A DNA stretch of 51,283 nt from an uncultured Lachnospiraceae bacterium (GCA_946405185.1 CAMJGH010000007.1:1-51283); one strand, 5' to 3'. Shown: positions 15,960 to 25,042, counted from the stretch's first letter. Notes: generated from the letters alone by a model not told the origin. A program made the numbers and translations.

Positions 15960-16032
15960 CCAAAACCAACAAGAACCGCCCTTTCGGAGCCTGTAGTCTC
16001 CGACGGGCGGTTCTTATGCGTGTTGGTTTTGG
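15960..16032. terminator. Long palindrome between convergent genes, likely bidirectional terminator
   Basis: CCAAAACCAACA (15960-15971) is an exact reverse complement of TGTTGGTTTTGG (16021-16032). Inside it AGAACCGCCC pairs with GGGCGGTTCT over 10 bp, and CGGAG pairs with CTCCG at the tip. The folded arm has about 27 bp in three helices. It stands between abfA and the convergent radical SAM gene, so stopping transcription from both sides is plausible, although the U-tract is short. Confidence 0.55.
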
Positions 16033-16119
16033 CACGGACTCCGTAAGCCGCGGATTTCACCTCCGCTAGGGGCGCGCTCTGATCCGCCGTCAGGGTGGAT
16101 GACCGTCTCTTCGGGCGCT

Positions 16120-16255
16120 GCCGCCGGGTTTTCACCCGACCGCTAGGGACGGGTCGCATGCGCCAGGGAAAGACGCCGCCGGGTTTTCACCCGACCGCTG
16201 CAGACGGGTCGCGGGCGCTGGGGAACAGACGCCGCCGGGTTTTCACCCGACCGCT
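16120..16255. repeat. Three-copy tandem array of about 55 bp with tetraloop hairpins
   Basis: The 25-bp core GCCGCCGGGTTTTCACCCG plus ACCGCT is identical at 16120-16144, 16175-16199 and 16231-16255, with similar spacers of about 30 bp containing GACGGGTCGC. In RNA from the minus strand each core folds as CGGGT-GAAA-ACCCG, a stem capped by a GAAA tetraloop. The array ends 28 bp from the stop codon of the radical SAM gene and would form its 3' region. The rest of 15.9-16.28 kb shows no gene. Confidence 0.7.
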
Positions 16256-16283
16256 GGGGATGATTTGCGTATGCAGAAGGTTG

Positions 16284-17162
16284 TCACTTCGAGCCAGTGA
16301 GCCGCCGGTTGATGGTGTTTAACACAATCTTCTTGTGCAGGCACCATTCGGGTGCGATGAGCAACCTTCTCGGTCCGTCTCCGGTCATGCGGTGGAGGAC
16401 GGTTTCTTCCGGCAGGATGGCGGCGCTTTGGGCGATGAGGTCGGCGTATTCGTCGAGGGTGAGCAGGGGGAAGGGCTCGCGGAGGTACTCGTCTCCGAGG
16501 CGGGTGCCGGTGAGGACTTGGAGCATCTGCAGTTTGATGCCGGGGAGGGGCGGGTTCAGGGCGGCGAGGTACCGGATGGTGTCCAGCATGTCCTCTTTCG
16601 TTTCGCCGGGGAGGCCGAGGATCACGTGTACGATCACGGTGATGCCAGCGGCGGTCAGTTGGCGGTAGGCTTCTTCGAATACCGGCAGCGCGTAGCCGCG
16701 GTTGATGCGTGCGGCGGTCTTCTCGTGGATGGTCTGCAGGCCCAGTTCCACCCAGACGGGCTTGATAGCCGCCAGGTCTTTCAGCATCGCCATCACGTCC
16801 TCTCCCAGGCAGTCCGGCCGGGTGCCGATGGCGAGGACGGCCACGTCTTCCCGGCGGATGGCCTCTTCGTACAGCTTCCGCAGGCGGCCGATATCCCCGT
16901 AGGTGTTGGTGAAGGACTGGAAATAGGCGATGAAGCGGCGGGCGTCGGTTTTGGCGGCGATCCGCTTTTTGGCTTCCCGGATCTGGTCATCCAGGGGGCC
17001 GGGGGGTGCGGCAAACTCTCCGGAGCCGCCTTCCGAGCAGAACGAGCACCCGCCGAAACCTACGGTCCCGTCGCGGTTGGGGCAGGTGCAGCCGGCGCGC
17101 AGGGAGAGGCGGTAGATCTTCTCCCCGTAGGTTTCTTTCAGCACATCCGACAGACGCCTCAT
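16284..17162 (-). CDS. TIGR01212 family radical SAM protein (YhcC-like)
   Basis: Radical S-adenosylmethionine enzyme of the YhcC group, whose substrate is unsettled. The 292-residue product carries the cluster-binding cysteines in CTCPNRDG (Cys27) and CSFC (Cys39, Cys42), with the CPNRDG and FCSEGGSGEF surroundings typical of this family instead of the plain CxxxCxxC spacing. Motifs ELGLQT and VHVILGLPGE follow in the barrel. A GAGAGG-type binding site precedes the ATG. A terminator separates it from the upstream transporter gene, so it probably has its own weak promoter. The tandem repeat array lies directly downstream. Confidence 0.85.
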   Translation of the reverse strand: MRRLSDVLKETYGEKIYRLSLRAGCTCPNRDGTVGFGGCSFCSEGGSGEFAAPPGPLDDQIREAKKRIAAKTDARRFIAYFQSFTNTYGDIGRLRKLYEEAIRREDVAVLAIGTRPDCLGEDVMAMLKDLAAIKPVWVELGLQTIHEKTAARINRGYALPVFEEAYRQLTAAGITVIVHVILGLPGETKEDMLDTIRYLAALNPPLPGIKLQMLQVLTGTRLGDEYLREPFPLLTLDEYADLIAQSAAILPEETVLHRMTGDGPRRLLIAPEWCLHKKIVLNTINRRLTGSK

Positions 17163-17178
17163 AGCCCCTCTCTTTCAG

Positions 17179-17214
17179 AAAAAAGGAAGTCCGTCGCTCT
17201 CCGGCGGACTTCCT
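17179..17214 (-). terminator. Intrinsic terminator of the NSS transporter gene
   Basis: Minus-strand AGGAAGTCCG (17214-17205) pairs perfectly with CGGACTTCCT (17193-17184), and a run of six T (17184-17179) follows. It lies 11 nt after the transporter stop. Confidence 0.85.
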
Positions 17215-17225
17215 CTAAGATACCG

Positions 17226-18602
17226 TTACAGTTTCAACAGCCCGAACACGCTGGCCAGGGAGCTGAGCAGGATGATCAGGATGAAGACGGGCGCGATGTA
17301 GCGTACGCACACGTCGTAGAGCCCTTCAAAGCGGAAGCGGGAGGACTGTTTGACTTCCTCGGAGATCTTCCGCACCGTGATGGCCCGCACCACGAAGAGG
17401 CAGATCATGAAGGCCGCGATGGGCATCATCACGGAGTTGGTCAGGAAATCGAAGAAGTCCAGGATGTCCATGCCCAGGATGCTGACGTTGGCCAGCGGTC
17501 CGAAGCCGAGCGATGACAGCGACCCCAGCACCAGCACGATGACGGCCACCACCGCTGCGGCCGCGCCGCGCGAAAGGTGCAGTTCATCCTGCAGGGTGGA
17601 GGTGCAGGTTTCGGCCAGCGAGATGGCACTGGTCAGCGCCGCGAAGAGCACCAGCACAAAGAACAACAGCCCGATGATGCCGCCGCCTCCCATGTCCGCA
17701 AACACCTTCGGCATGGTCACAAACATCAGCGACGGTCCCTGGTTCAGGGCGTGCGCATCGCCGCCGGAGAACGCGAAGACGGCCGGAATGATCATCAGGC
17801 CCGCCATGATGGCGATGCTGGAGTCAAAGTAGATGACGTTGTGCATGGCGTTTTCGATGTTGACTTCCTTCTTCATGTACGAGCCGTACGTGATGAGGAT
17901 GCCCATGGCGATGGACAGCGAGTAGAACATCTGCCCCAGTGCCGCCACCACCGTCATCCACGTGAAGTGCTTGAGGTCCGGGATGAGGAAGTACTTGATG
18001 CCTTCCGCGGCTCCCGGCCGGGTCATGGAGTAGATGGCCACGCCGATGGTCAGCACCACCAGCACCGGCATCATCAGTTTGGAGACGCGCTCCACGCCGT
18101 TTTCCACGCCCAGTACGATGACCAGGATGGTGAGGGCCGCGAAGATCAGGAAGCACACCTCCGCCTCCACGGGCGCGCTGATAAAGGTGACGAAGAACCC
18201 GTCGGCTGCGGCGGCCGTGCCAGCCCCGCGCAGGTATTCAAACAGATATTTGACCACCCATCCGCCGATGACCGAATAGTACGGCAGGATGAGGAACGGG
18301 ATGACGGCGTTGATCCAGCCGCCGGCCACCCACCCTTTTTTGCCTTTGCCGAGGCTGGTAAACGCCCCGACCGGGCTCTTTTTCGTCATGCGGCCGATGG
18401 CCGTCTCGGACACCATCATGGTGTAGCCGAAGGTCAGCGCCAGCACCAGATAGACCAGCACGAAGATGCCGCCGCCGTGGCGCGCCGCCAGATACGGAAA
18501 CCGCCAGATGTTGCCCAGGCCCACCGCCGAACCGGCGGCCGCCAGCACGTAACCGATATGGCCGGAGAACGCTCCCCGGCCGGCTTTTTTCTTATCGCTC
18601 AT
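17226..18602 (-). CDS. Neurotransmitter:sodium symporter (SNF) family transporter
   Basis: Predicted Na+-coupled uptake of an amino acid or related solute in the LeuT fold. The 458-residue membrane protein has eleven or twelve hydrophobic segments. Its N-terminus shows the family signature GSAVGLGNIWRFPYLA with the unwound helix-1 sodium site, then GGGIFVLVYL; helix 6 has SLSIAMGILITYGSYM. The bacterial members with eleven helices are often tryptophan or tyrosine permeases, but the substrate here is not determined. It follows a DUF4298 gene by 46 nt on the same transcript and ends at a strong terminator. Confidence 0.9.
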   Translation of the reverse strand: MSDKKKAGRGAFSGHIGYVLAAAGSAVGLGNIWRFPYLAARHGGGIFVLVYLVLALTFGYTMMVSETAIGRMTKKSPVGAFTSLGKGKKGWVAGGWINAVIPFLILPYYSVIGGWVVKYLFEYLRGAGTAAAADGFFVTFISAPVEAEVCFLIFAALTILVIVLGVENGVERVSKLMMPVLVVLTIGVAIYSMTRPGAAEGIKYFLIPDLKHFTWMTVVAALGQMFYSLSIAMGILITYGSYMKKEVNIENAMHNVIYFDSSIAIMAGLMIIPAVFAFSGGDAHALNQGPSLMFVTMPKVFADMGGGGIIGLLFFVLVLFAALTSAISLAETCTSTLQDELHLSRGAAAAVVAVIVLVLGSLSSLGFGPLANVSILGMDILDFFDFLTNSVMMPIAAFMICLFVVRAITVRKISEEVKQSSRFRFEGLYDVCVRYIAPVFILIILLSSLASVFGLLKL

Positions 18603-18648
18603 CGTTCCCCCTCCGTCTGTCCCGGATCAGCCGCCAAAACGGCTGTGC

Positions 18649-18960
18649 TCACTCCTGCCCCTTGCGCAGATATTTCCCCAGAATATCCGCCATGCGGGCG
18701 TTCAGCTCGCGGTCGCGCGTGATCAGATCGTACACGCCGTCCTCCGAGAGCACGCCGCGCTTCAGGTTTTTCGGGATCTTGCCGGCTTCATCTGCCTCAA
18801 AATCCTCCATCCAGACATCGCCGGAATAATAGTCGTCCAGCTGGTCAAACTTATCCTGCACGGCTTCATAGGTATCCAGAGCCGCTTCCAGGCTGCCGAC
18901 GGCCGCTCTCACTTCGTCAAAGATCTTCTCCATCGCTTCGATGCGTTCGATCTGCGTCAT
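18649..18960 (-). CDS. DUF4298 domain protein
   Basis: Small acidic, helical protein of 103 residues starting MTQIERIEAMEKIFDEV, a match by eye to the DUF4298 family, whose function is unknown. The middle has YYSGDVWMEDFEADEAG and the end KRGVLSEDGVYDLITRDREL. The start at 18960 is set by AAGGAGG 6 nt upstream; an in-frame ATG 18 codons earlier lacks one. A promoter lies about 90 nt upstream, and the NSS transporter gene follows on the same strand, so the two may be co-regulated. Confidence 0.75.
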   Translation of the reverse strand: MTQIERIEAMEKIFDEVRAAVGSLEAALDTYEAVQDKFDQLDDYYSGDVWMEDFEADEAGKIPKNLKRGVLSEDGVYDLITRDRELNARMADILGKYLRKGQE

Positions 18961-19046
18961 CTCTTTCCTCCTTAATATGCCAAAAGGACAGGTCAGATGG
19001 CATATGTCCCGCATCCGCCTTTTGCCTCCTCCGGCTTATTCCCCAC

Positions 19047-19076
19047 ACTCTACCGCCAGACGGGCCTCCCTGTCAA
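19047..19076 (-). promoter_or_regulatory. Predicted promoter of the DUF4298-NSS operon
   Basis: Minus-strand -35 TTGACA (19071-19076), an 18-nt spacer and -10 TAGAGT (19047-19052). The -35 box is perfect and the -10 box matches at four positions. An imperfect GGGCCT/AGGCCC stem surrounds the -35 region. Confidence 0.6.
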
Positions 19077-19132
19077 CCGGAAGGCCCGCCTGTGAGCGTG
19101 TTTTTATTAATATTCATCAATAAATGTTATTT

Positions 19133-20515
19133 TCACTGCGTTTTATCGGCCAGTCCGTGCGCCTTCATGTAGCGGTGATAGACAATGGCCGTCAGCGTGA
19201 CGGTGAACACGTCCGCCGTCAGCTGTGCCCAGACGATGCCGTACATGCCGAAGAAATGCTCCAGGATGAAGAGCATCGGGATGTTGAAGGCGATCCAGCG
19301 GAACACCGCCAGGAACAGGGCCCGGCCGCCTTCGCCCAGCGCCTGGAACATGTGCACGTGGTAGAAACTGGCGAACATCAGCGGCGTGGCCAGCACGCGC
19401 ACCCGCAGGAAATCCGTCCCCAGGCGCACCGTTTCGGCATCCGCGATGAACGCCCGCATGATCAGCCCCGCCGACAGCTCGTACAGCGCGATGGAGATCA
19501 CGCCCACCGCCAGCCCCACCAGCAGCGAGAACCGGATGACCGCCTTCATGCGCTTATGGTCGCCCGACGTGTAGTTGTAGGCCACAAGCGGCATCATCCC
19601 CTGGCAGATGCCGCCGCCCACGTTTAACGGCAGGCGCTCCGCCTTCAGCACGATGCCCACGGCCGCCAGCGCGATGTCGCCGTACCCGGCCATCAGCTTG
19701 TCGATGATGACGTAGTCCAGGTCAAAGAGGAACCCCGCCATAGCCGAGGGGATGCCCACGTTGTAGACGCTTTTGACACTCGCCGGCGAGGGCTTGCCGC
19801 CGCCGCGGAAGAACCGGATGACCGTGGCGCCGCGGAAGCCGCGGATCTGCCGCACAAAGTACACGCACACCACGATGTTGCTGACAAACGTGGCCAGGCC
19901 GGCGGCCATCACCTCATGCCCGCGCGGGATCAGCACGAACATGAACAGCGGGTCCAGCGCCATGTTGAGGATTCCGCCCATGGTGATGCCGAAGCCCGCC
20001 TTTTTCGCGTACCCCGTGCTGCGCAGGAGGTTGGCCATCACGTTGCTCAGCACCGTGGGCAGGCCGCCCAGCACGATGACGCACAGCGCATACTCCTTCG
20101 CGTACCCGTAGGTGTTGCCGGAGGCGCCTAAGAGCGTCAGCAGCGGGTGCATGAACGCCAGCGTGATCAGCGAGAAAAACGCGGTGATGATGACGGCCAC
20201 GCGGAACACGTAGGCCGACACCCGGCTGGCTTCCTCTTCCTCCCCCGCGCCGAGAAGCCGCGAGATCTGCGAGCCGCCGCCCACACCGGGCAGGCCCGAG
20301 AGCGCCAGCGAGATGTTGAACACCGGCAGCACCAGCGACGCCGCCGCCACCATGTAGGGGTTGTTGACACGGCCGATCCAGAAGGTGTCGGCCATGTTGT
20401 AGATCAGCACGATGATCTGGCTGGCGATGGTCGGCAGCGCCATGCTGCGCACGGCCTGTGGCACCGGCATGGTCTCAAAGACCGCGCGGTTCTCCCCGGA
20501 AACGGCGGCACTCAT
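19133..20515 (-). CDS. MATE family efflux transporter
   Basis: Second MATE-type antiporter of the window, 460 residues, twelve hydrophobic segments. The opening MALPTIASQIIVLIYNMADTFWIGRV and GVGGGSQISRLLGAG mark the first repeat, and GIPSAMAGFLFDLDYVIIDKLMAGYG the second. Its ATG overlaps the stop of the flavoprotein gene by 4 nt, and it is last in the hemW-MFS-flavoprotein-MATE operon. The tight link suggests export of the product or substrate of the flavoprotein, but neither is known. Confidence 0.85.
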   Translation of the reverse strand: MSAAVSGENRAVFETMPVPQAVRSMALPTIASQIIVLIYNMADTFWIGRVNNPYMVAAASLVLPVFNISLALSGLPGVGGGSQISRLLGAGEEEEASRVSAYVFRVAVIITAFFSLITLAFMHPLLTLLGASGNTYGYAKEYALCVIVLGGLPTVLSNVMANLLRSTGYAKKAGFGITMGGILNMALDPLFMFVLIPRGHEVMAAGLATFVSNIVVCVYFVRQIRGFRGATVIRFFRGGGKPSPASVKSVYNVGIPSAMAGFLFDLDYVIIDKLMAGYGDIALAAVGIVLKAERLPLNVGGGICQGMMPLVAYNYTSGDHKRMKAVIRFSLLVGLAVGVISIALYELSAGLIMRAFIADAETVRLGTDFLRVRVLATPLMFASFYHVHMFQALGEGGRALFLAVFRWIAFNIPMLFILEHFFGMYGIVWAQLTADVFTVTLTAIVYHRYMKAHGLADKTQ

Positions 20516-22449
20516 GACCGCCTGCTTTCTGCATTCCTCTCTTTGTACGCCCGCCAGGCGTTCTCAAAGAAATAGTCCGGTTCCGGCAGCGGCCTCACCG
20601 GTCGCCACGAACACGCCACCGTCCCGTCCGGCAGGAGCCTCACCTCCTGCGTGACATCCCGCAGCCCGCCGTCCGGCGCGGCAAAGCGGAAAGTTTCGGG
20701 AAGGCCGGCCGGCAGCACCCCGTCCGATGCCGGGTAGAGGGCCGACCCGCGGCTCGTTCCCCCTTTGGCGCGGTAATCCCGGATGGCCGACAGGTACACC
20801 TTCTGGGCCGTCACCATGTCGATCAGCCGGAAGTAGAGCCCCACGCCCGCCGGACCCGGTTTGGCCGCGCGCTCCGGCAGATGGGCCAGCAGGTCGTCGG
20901 CCCACGCGATCTGCGCGTCGATCTTCTCCGCATCCTTGAAGATGCCGGCGGCTTCGCTCATGCGGGCAGCCGCCTCCCGGAAGAGGCTCTGCACCGAGGC
21001 CTCTCCGGAAGCCTGCGCGTAGCATTCCGCGAAGGCTTCATCCTCCGCCGAAAGTCCGGCTTCCTGCCAGGCCTCTCGTCTTTCGCCCGCTGCGTGGCGC
21101 AGGCGGATGCACTCCGCCGCGCGGTAAGCCCCGCACTGGCCGGCGTTTAAGGCCGTGCCGCCGGGCCTGGTCACCCCGTGCGTGCCGGCCAGCTCGCCCA
21201 CCGCGAAGAGGCCCTTGATGCCGGTCTCCCAGTAACCGTCCACCGCCAGGCCGCCGTTGTTGTGCTGCACGCACACGGCGATCTCCAGCTTTTCGGTCTC
21301 CAGATCCACGCCGTGCTCGCGGTAGAAGTCCACCGCGGCGGCGTTCATCTTCCACAGGCGTTCAAACGGCGTTCCGAAGCACGCGCCGGCCTGCGTCAGG
21401 TAATCCACGGCTTCCGGCGAGAGGGCCTCAAAATCCACCTCACCGCCGCCGGCGTTGGCCGTGTAGTCCAGCCACACGCGCCGGCCGCGCAGCACCGTCT
21501 CGCGGTAGACCGCCAGATCGATGACACTCGACCCGTTCTCCGCCTTGGCGGCGTCAAACGGCCACTGGTAGCCCTTCAGGAACACAGCCGAGAGCATGGC
21601 GGCCTCTTCCGTGTAGTATTCGCGCAGGAATTCGCGCTCATCGCCGCCCTCCGCGTCCGTGGAGACAAAGCGCGGCAGCACCTGCATGTAGGTGCCGGAC
21701 ACGTTCCAGCGGGGACGGAGCGAGGCCATGCCGAACTGCCACTCCGTCAGGTTCTTGCCGGCCGCACCGGCCGCAAAAGCCATGCCCGAAGCGCCCAACT
21801 GGCTTCCCGGGTAGACCGAATCCTTATACATACCCGCCGGGCCGCCGGTGGCCAGGATCACGTTTTCGGCGTAGAACGCCGCAAACGACACCTCGCCGCT
21901 CCACTCGGTCTCGGCCAGGTCCAGGCACAGGACCCCGCGCACCTCACCATCCTTCACCAGCACCCGGATAGCCTGGCACCGGTCGATGACCGGCACGGAC
22001 AGGCGCTTTGCCTCGGCCTCCAGCACCTCCGTCATCTGTTTGGAGGTGTACGGCCCGGCGCTCGTGGCGCGCCGCCCGCGGTCATGGTCCGTCTTGTAGC
22101 CCATGAACTCGCCGTACTCATTGTCCGGGAAGGCCACGCCCAGCTCCGCCAGCCGGTAAAAGCTCCTGGCCGAGAGCGCCGCCTCGCACAGCGCGTTGTC
22201 GCCGTCCACGCATCCGCCGGCAAAGAGGTCTTCCGCCATGGCGCGCACGCTGTCGGCATCGCCCGCCGCCAGCGACAGCTTGTAGTACGTCTGCTTGTCC
22301 GACCCGGTGTTGCGCGAGGTGCCGCTGTTCACGCTCTCGGTGATGAGCGCCACCTCCTCGCCGGCCGATGCCAGCCGGATGGCCGCCGAAAAGCCGGCGG
22401 CGCCGGAGCCGATGACCAGATTGGCGATGCGTTCTTCTCTCAGATTCAC
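20512..22449 (-). CDS. FAD-binding fumarate reductase-like flavoprotein
   Basis: Flavoprotein of the succinate dehydrogenase/fumarate reductase superfamily, 645 residues. The dinucleotide-binding GSGAAGFSAA is at 14-23, the flavin-contacting segment SRNTGSDKQTYY follows, and the C-terminal FAD block reads GGLAVDGYWETG..GLFAVGELAGTHGVTRPGGTALNAGQ. No iron-sulfur partner or FMN-attachment domain is present, so it is not a respiratory subunit; a cytoplasmic dehydrogenase or enoate reductase is possible. The start is GTG 22449, with AAGGAG 6 nt upstream, instead of the ATG 14 codons earlier. It is sandwiched between two transporters. Confidence 0.75.
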   Translation of the reverse strand: MNLREERIANLVIGSGAAGFSAAIRLASAGEEVALITESVNSGTSRNTGSDKQTYYKLSLAAGDADSVRAMAEDLFAGGCVDGDNALCEAALSARSFYRLAELGVAFPDNEYGEFMGYKTDHDRGRRATSAGPYTSKQMTEVLEAEAKRLSVPVIDRCQAIRVLVKDGEVRGVLCLDLAETEWSGEVSFAAFYAENVILATGGPAGMYKDSVYPGSQLGASGMAFAAGAAGKNLTEWQFGMASLRPRWNVSGTYMQVLPRFVSTDAEGGDEREFLREYYTEEAAMLSAVFLKGYQWPFDAAKAENGSSVIDLAVYRETVLRGRRVWLDYTANAGGGEVDFEALSPEAVDYLTQAGACFGTPFERLWKMNAAAVDFYREHGVDLETEKLEIAVCVQHNNGGLAVDGYWETGIKGLFAVGELAGTHGVTRPGGTALNAGQCGAYRAAECIRLRHAAGERREAWQEAGLSAEDEAFAECYAQASGEASVQSLFREAAARMSEAAGIFKDAEKIDAQIAWADDLLAHLPERAAKPGPAGVGLYFRLIDMVTAQKVYLSAIRDYRAKGGTSRGSALYPASDGVLPAGLPETFRFAAPDGGLRDVTQEVRLLPDGTVACSWRPVRPLPEPDYFFENAWRAYKERNAESRRS

Positions 22450-22459
22450 GTTTGTCTCC

Positions 22460-23740
22460 TTAAACCTGGCGGTTGTAGATGGCCGCCACATGCTTTGCGT
22501 TGCCGCCGATGAAGATGACCGCGCTCACCGCGCAGATCATCATGAACGTAAACAGCACCCACCGTTCCGGCATGACGACCGTCAGGGCGCCGGCCAGAAA
22601 CTCGCCGGCCAGCACACCTACGGTGTTGAGCATGTTGAACGCCCCGTTAAAGCGCCCCTTTTTCTCGTCCGGCACGTAGCTCTGCGTGGCCGAGATGCGG
22701 ATGGTGTAGCTGGTCACGCCGCCGAAGCCGTTCAGGAACGTGCACACCATCATGAGGGCCAGCGGCAGGAACAGGTACACTCCCTCCAGCACCGAGATGA
22801 CGATGTAGACGGTAAGCGCCACTGCGTAGCGACGTTTTTCCGGTATTTTCGTGCGGTAGTGGATGCTGCCGCCGATCATCCGCCCCACGATGGCCATCCC
22901 CCAGACCAGCATATACCGGTACTCGCCGTTGGGGAAGGCCGCCTTGAAATACGGCAGGGTGATGACGGAGCTGGCGCCGCCCGTAAACGACGACACCGTA
23001 AAGTACAGCGCCACCGCCAGCAGTCCCTTTTCGGTCAGGAGATACCGAAGCCCTTCCTTCACGTCCGCCGTCATGCGGCGGAAGCCTTTCACGTTCTCGT
23101 CGGCCTGCTCCTTCTGCCTGTCGATGTACTCCTCTTTCACGCCGATGCGCGTTTCCAGACACGCCGCGATGAAGAAGCACGCCGCGTTGATGCCCACCAG
23201 CGGCGCCAGCCCGATGCGCTTGTACAGAAACGTGGCCACCGGCACCATCACCGCCGTCAGCGTTTCCAGGACACTGGCGATGGAGTAGGCCTTCTGGTAG
23301 TTGCCCTCCGTGATGGTCAGCGGGTACAGGCTCTCATACGCCACAAAGTAAATGCTCTCGATGGAGCCGATCACAAAGCACCCCACCGCGAACAGCGGGA
23401 ACGAAAACCACCCGCGCGACAGCAGCAGCGCGAACGCCGCGTAGATGCCGGCCGTGATGAAATCCAGCATGTAGATGGTCTTCTTGCGCGAGAAGCGGTC
23501 CAGAAGCGCTCCCGCAAACATGGGCATGATCAGGCTGGGCGCCGTGAACATGATGATGTAGATGGCGTACAGCAGGGTGGACTGGCTGATGTCGAGCACC
23601 ATCAGGCTCATGGCGAAGCCCGACATGGAGTTCCCTAACATCGACACCACCGAGCCCAGCGTGATGATCGTAAAGTCCCGGGTCCAGAGGGGGTTGCCCC
23701 GCGAACCCGGCGTCAGGTCTGTTGATCTTTCCTCTTTCAT
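22460..23740 (-). CDS. Major facilitator superfamily transporter
   Basis: MFS permease of 426 residues with twelve hydrophobic helices. The family signature between helices 2 and 3 reads GALLDRFSRKKT, and a charged loop with EEYIDRQKEQADENVKGFRR separates the halves. The start is taken at 23740, because GGAG lies ten bases before that ATG and only one base before the alternative ATG at 23749. It ends 10 bases before the flavoprotein start, so one transcript carries both. Direction and substrate are unknown; macrolide-efflux-like proteins look similar. Confidence 0.8.
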   Translation of the reverse strand: MKEERSTDLTPGSRGNPLWTRDFTIITLGSVVSMLGNSMSGFAMSLMVLDISQSTLLYAIYIIMFTAPSLIMPMFAGALLDRFSRKKTIYMLDFITAGIYAAFALLLSRGWFSFPLFAVGCFVIGSIESIYFVAYESLYPLTITEGNYQKAYSIASVLETLTAVMVPVATFLYKRIGLAPLVGINAACFFIAACLETRIGVKEEYIDRQKEQADENVKGFRRMTADVKEGLRYLLTEKGLLAVALYFTVSSFTGGASSVITLPYFKAAFPNGEYRYMLVWGMAIVGRMIGGSIHYRTKIPEKRRYAVALTVYIVISVLEGVYLFLPLALMMVCTFLNGFGGVTSYTIRISATQSYVPDEKKGRFNGAFNMLNTVGVLAGEFLAGALTVVMPERWVLFTFMMICAVSAVIFIGGNAKHVAAIYNRQV

Positions 23741-23773
23741 AAAACTCATTCTCCGAGGGAAGACACCGGCACC

Positions 23774-24958
23774 TCACTCCAGCAGAAACTCCGCCAGCAC
23801 GCGGTTGCTGACATCCATCCCGAACGCCGTCAGCCGCACGTTATCGCCCGAAACGGCCAGCAGGCCTTCGGCAGCCAGCTGCCCGGTGATCTTCCCGTAT
23901 ATCCTGTCATAATCCGTCCCGAAATCCGCGGCAAACCGCGCCTTCGAGATGCCTTCCGTGCACCGCAGGCCGAGGAACATCCTCTCCTCCATGCGGTCGT
24001 TCAGACTGAGCGGCAGGCGCTCAGCGATCAGTGCCCTCAGGTCCGGGGCCGCCTTCTCCAGCTCCGCACAGTACGTTTCCCGGTCCGTCACCGCCCGGTA
24101 CCGGACGGCTTCAAACAGGCCGGCCGCGCCGATGCCGAACCCCAGATAGTCCCCGCCCTGCCAGTAGCGGAGGTTGTGCCGGCACGCGTACCCGGGCTTT
24201 GCGTAGTTGGACACTTCGTACCGCCGGTAGCCTGCGGCCGCCAGCATTTCGTGCGTCAGCGCATCGAACGCCACCTCCGTCTCCTCGTCCGGGAAGGTCA
24301 GCTGATCCCGCTTTTCATAAAGCGGTGTCCCCTCCTCGAGGATGAGCGAGTACGACGAGATGTGCTCCGGCGCCCGTTTGATGACCTCTGCCAGCGTCCG
24401 CTCATGCATGGCCAGCGTCTGCCCGGGGAGGCTGCTCATCACGTCCACACTGACATTCGTGAACCCGGCCTCCCGCACCGCATCGTACGTGCGGCCAAAG
24501 TCCTCATAGGTGTGGATGCGGCCGATGGCGGCCAGCAGCCTGTCATCCGCCGACTGCAGGCCCAGGCTCACCCGGCTGACCCCCAGCGCCCGGTACGCAC
24601 GCAGTTTCTCTGCCGTGACCGTGCCCGGGTTCATCTCCATGGATATCTCCGCGTCCGGGGCGATGGCAAAAGCCTCCCGCAGCGCGCCGAACACCTGCTC
24701 CGCTTCCGAAGGCGACAAAAGCGACGGAGTCCCGCCGCCCAAAAAAACGGAGGGAACCCGCAGTTTCCCTCCGTCAAATCCTCTTCTCTGTGACAGGCTT
24801 TCCCCGACAAGGCGGATCTGGCGCGCCAAAGCAGCCGTGTAACGGCGGCGCGCGTCATCCCCGGCCGGGGCAGAGAGGAAATCGCAGTAGGCACACTTGC
24901 GGACACAAAAAGGAATGTGAAGGTAGATGGCAGCCTCCTTCACGCACGCGGTATCCAT
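23774..24958 (-). CDS. hemW: HemW-type radical SAM protein
   Basis: Member of the coproporphyrinogen III oxidase-like group now known mainly as heme chaperones (HemW), not as true oxidases. The 394-residue product has the radical SAM cysteines Cys18, Cys22 and Cys25 in PFCVRKCAYCDF, and GGGTPSLL and EMNPGT further on. The start at 24958 fits the family N-terminus IYLHIPFC; an ATG 13 codons upstream is also open and has a binding site. Its strong promoter lies about 85 nt upstream and it heads the operon with the MFS, flavoprotein and MATE genes. The link with those genes may be incidental. Confidence 0.9.
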   Translation of the reverse strand: MDTACVKEAAIYLHIPFCVRKCAYCDFLSAPAGDDARRRYTAALARQIRLVGESLSQRRGFDGGKLRVPSVFLGGGTPSLLSPSEAEQVFGALREAFAIAPDAEISMEMNPGTVTAEKLRAYRALGVSRVSLGLQSADDRLLAAIGRIHTYEDFGRTYDAVREAGFTNVSVDVMSSLPGQTLAMHERTLAEVIKRAPEHISSYSLILEEGTPLYEKRDQLTFPDEETEVAFDALTHEMLAAAGYRRYEVSNYAKPGYACRHNLRYWQGGDYLGFGIGAAGLFEAVRYRAVTDRETYCAELEKAAPDLRALIAERLPLSLNDRMEERMFLGLRCTEGISKARFAADFGTDYDRIYGKITGQLAAEGLLAVSGDNVRLTAFGMDVSNRVLAEFLLE

Positions 24959-25042
24959 GGTTTTGCCTCTTACACTCTCCTCTTGATCATGACGCACCTC
25001 TGCTGCCGGCGCCGCCTGTCAGGCTGCCGGCCATACGGGCTA

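Noticed and set aside
15783-16260. CRISPR array
   Set aside because: Only three units per array, unit lengths of 46 and 55 bp with conserved parts at both ends or long similar spacers, and no cas genes.
16095-16322. 75-codon plus-strand ORF with repeated RRVFTRPL
   Set aside because: It is a translation of the 55-bp tandem array, without a ribosome binding site.
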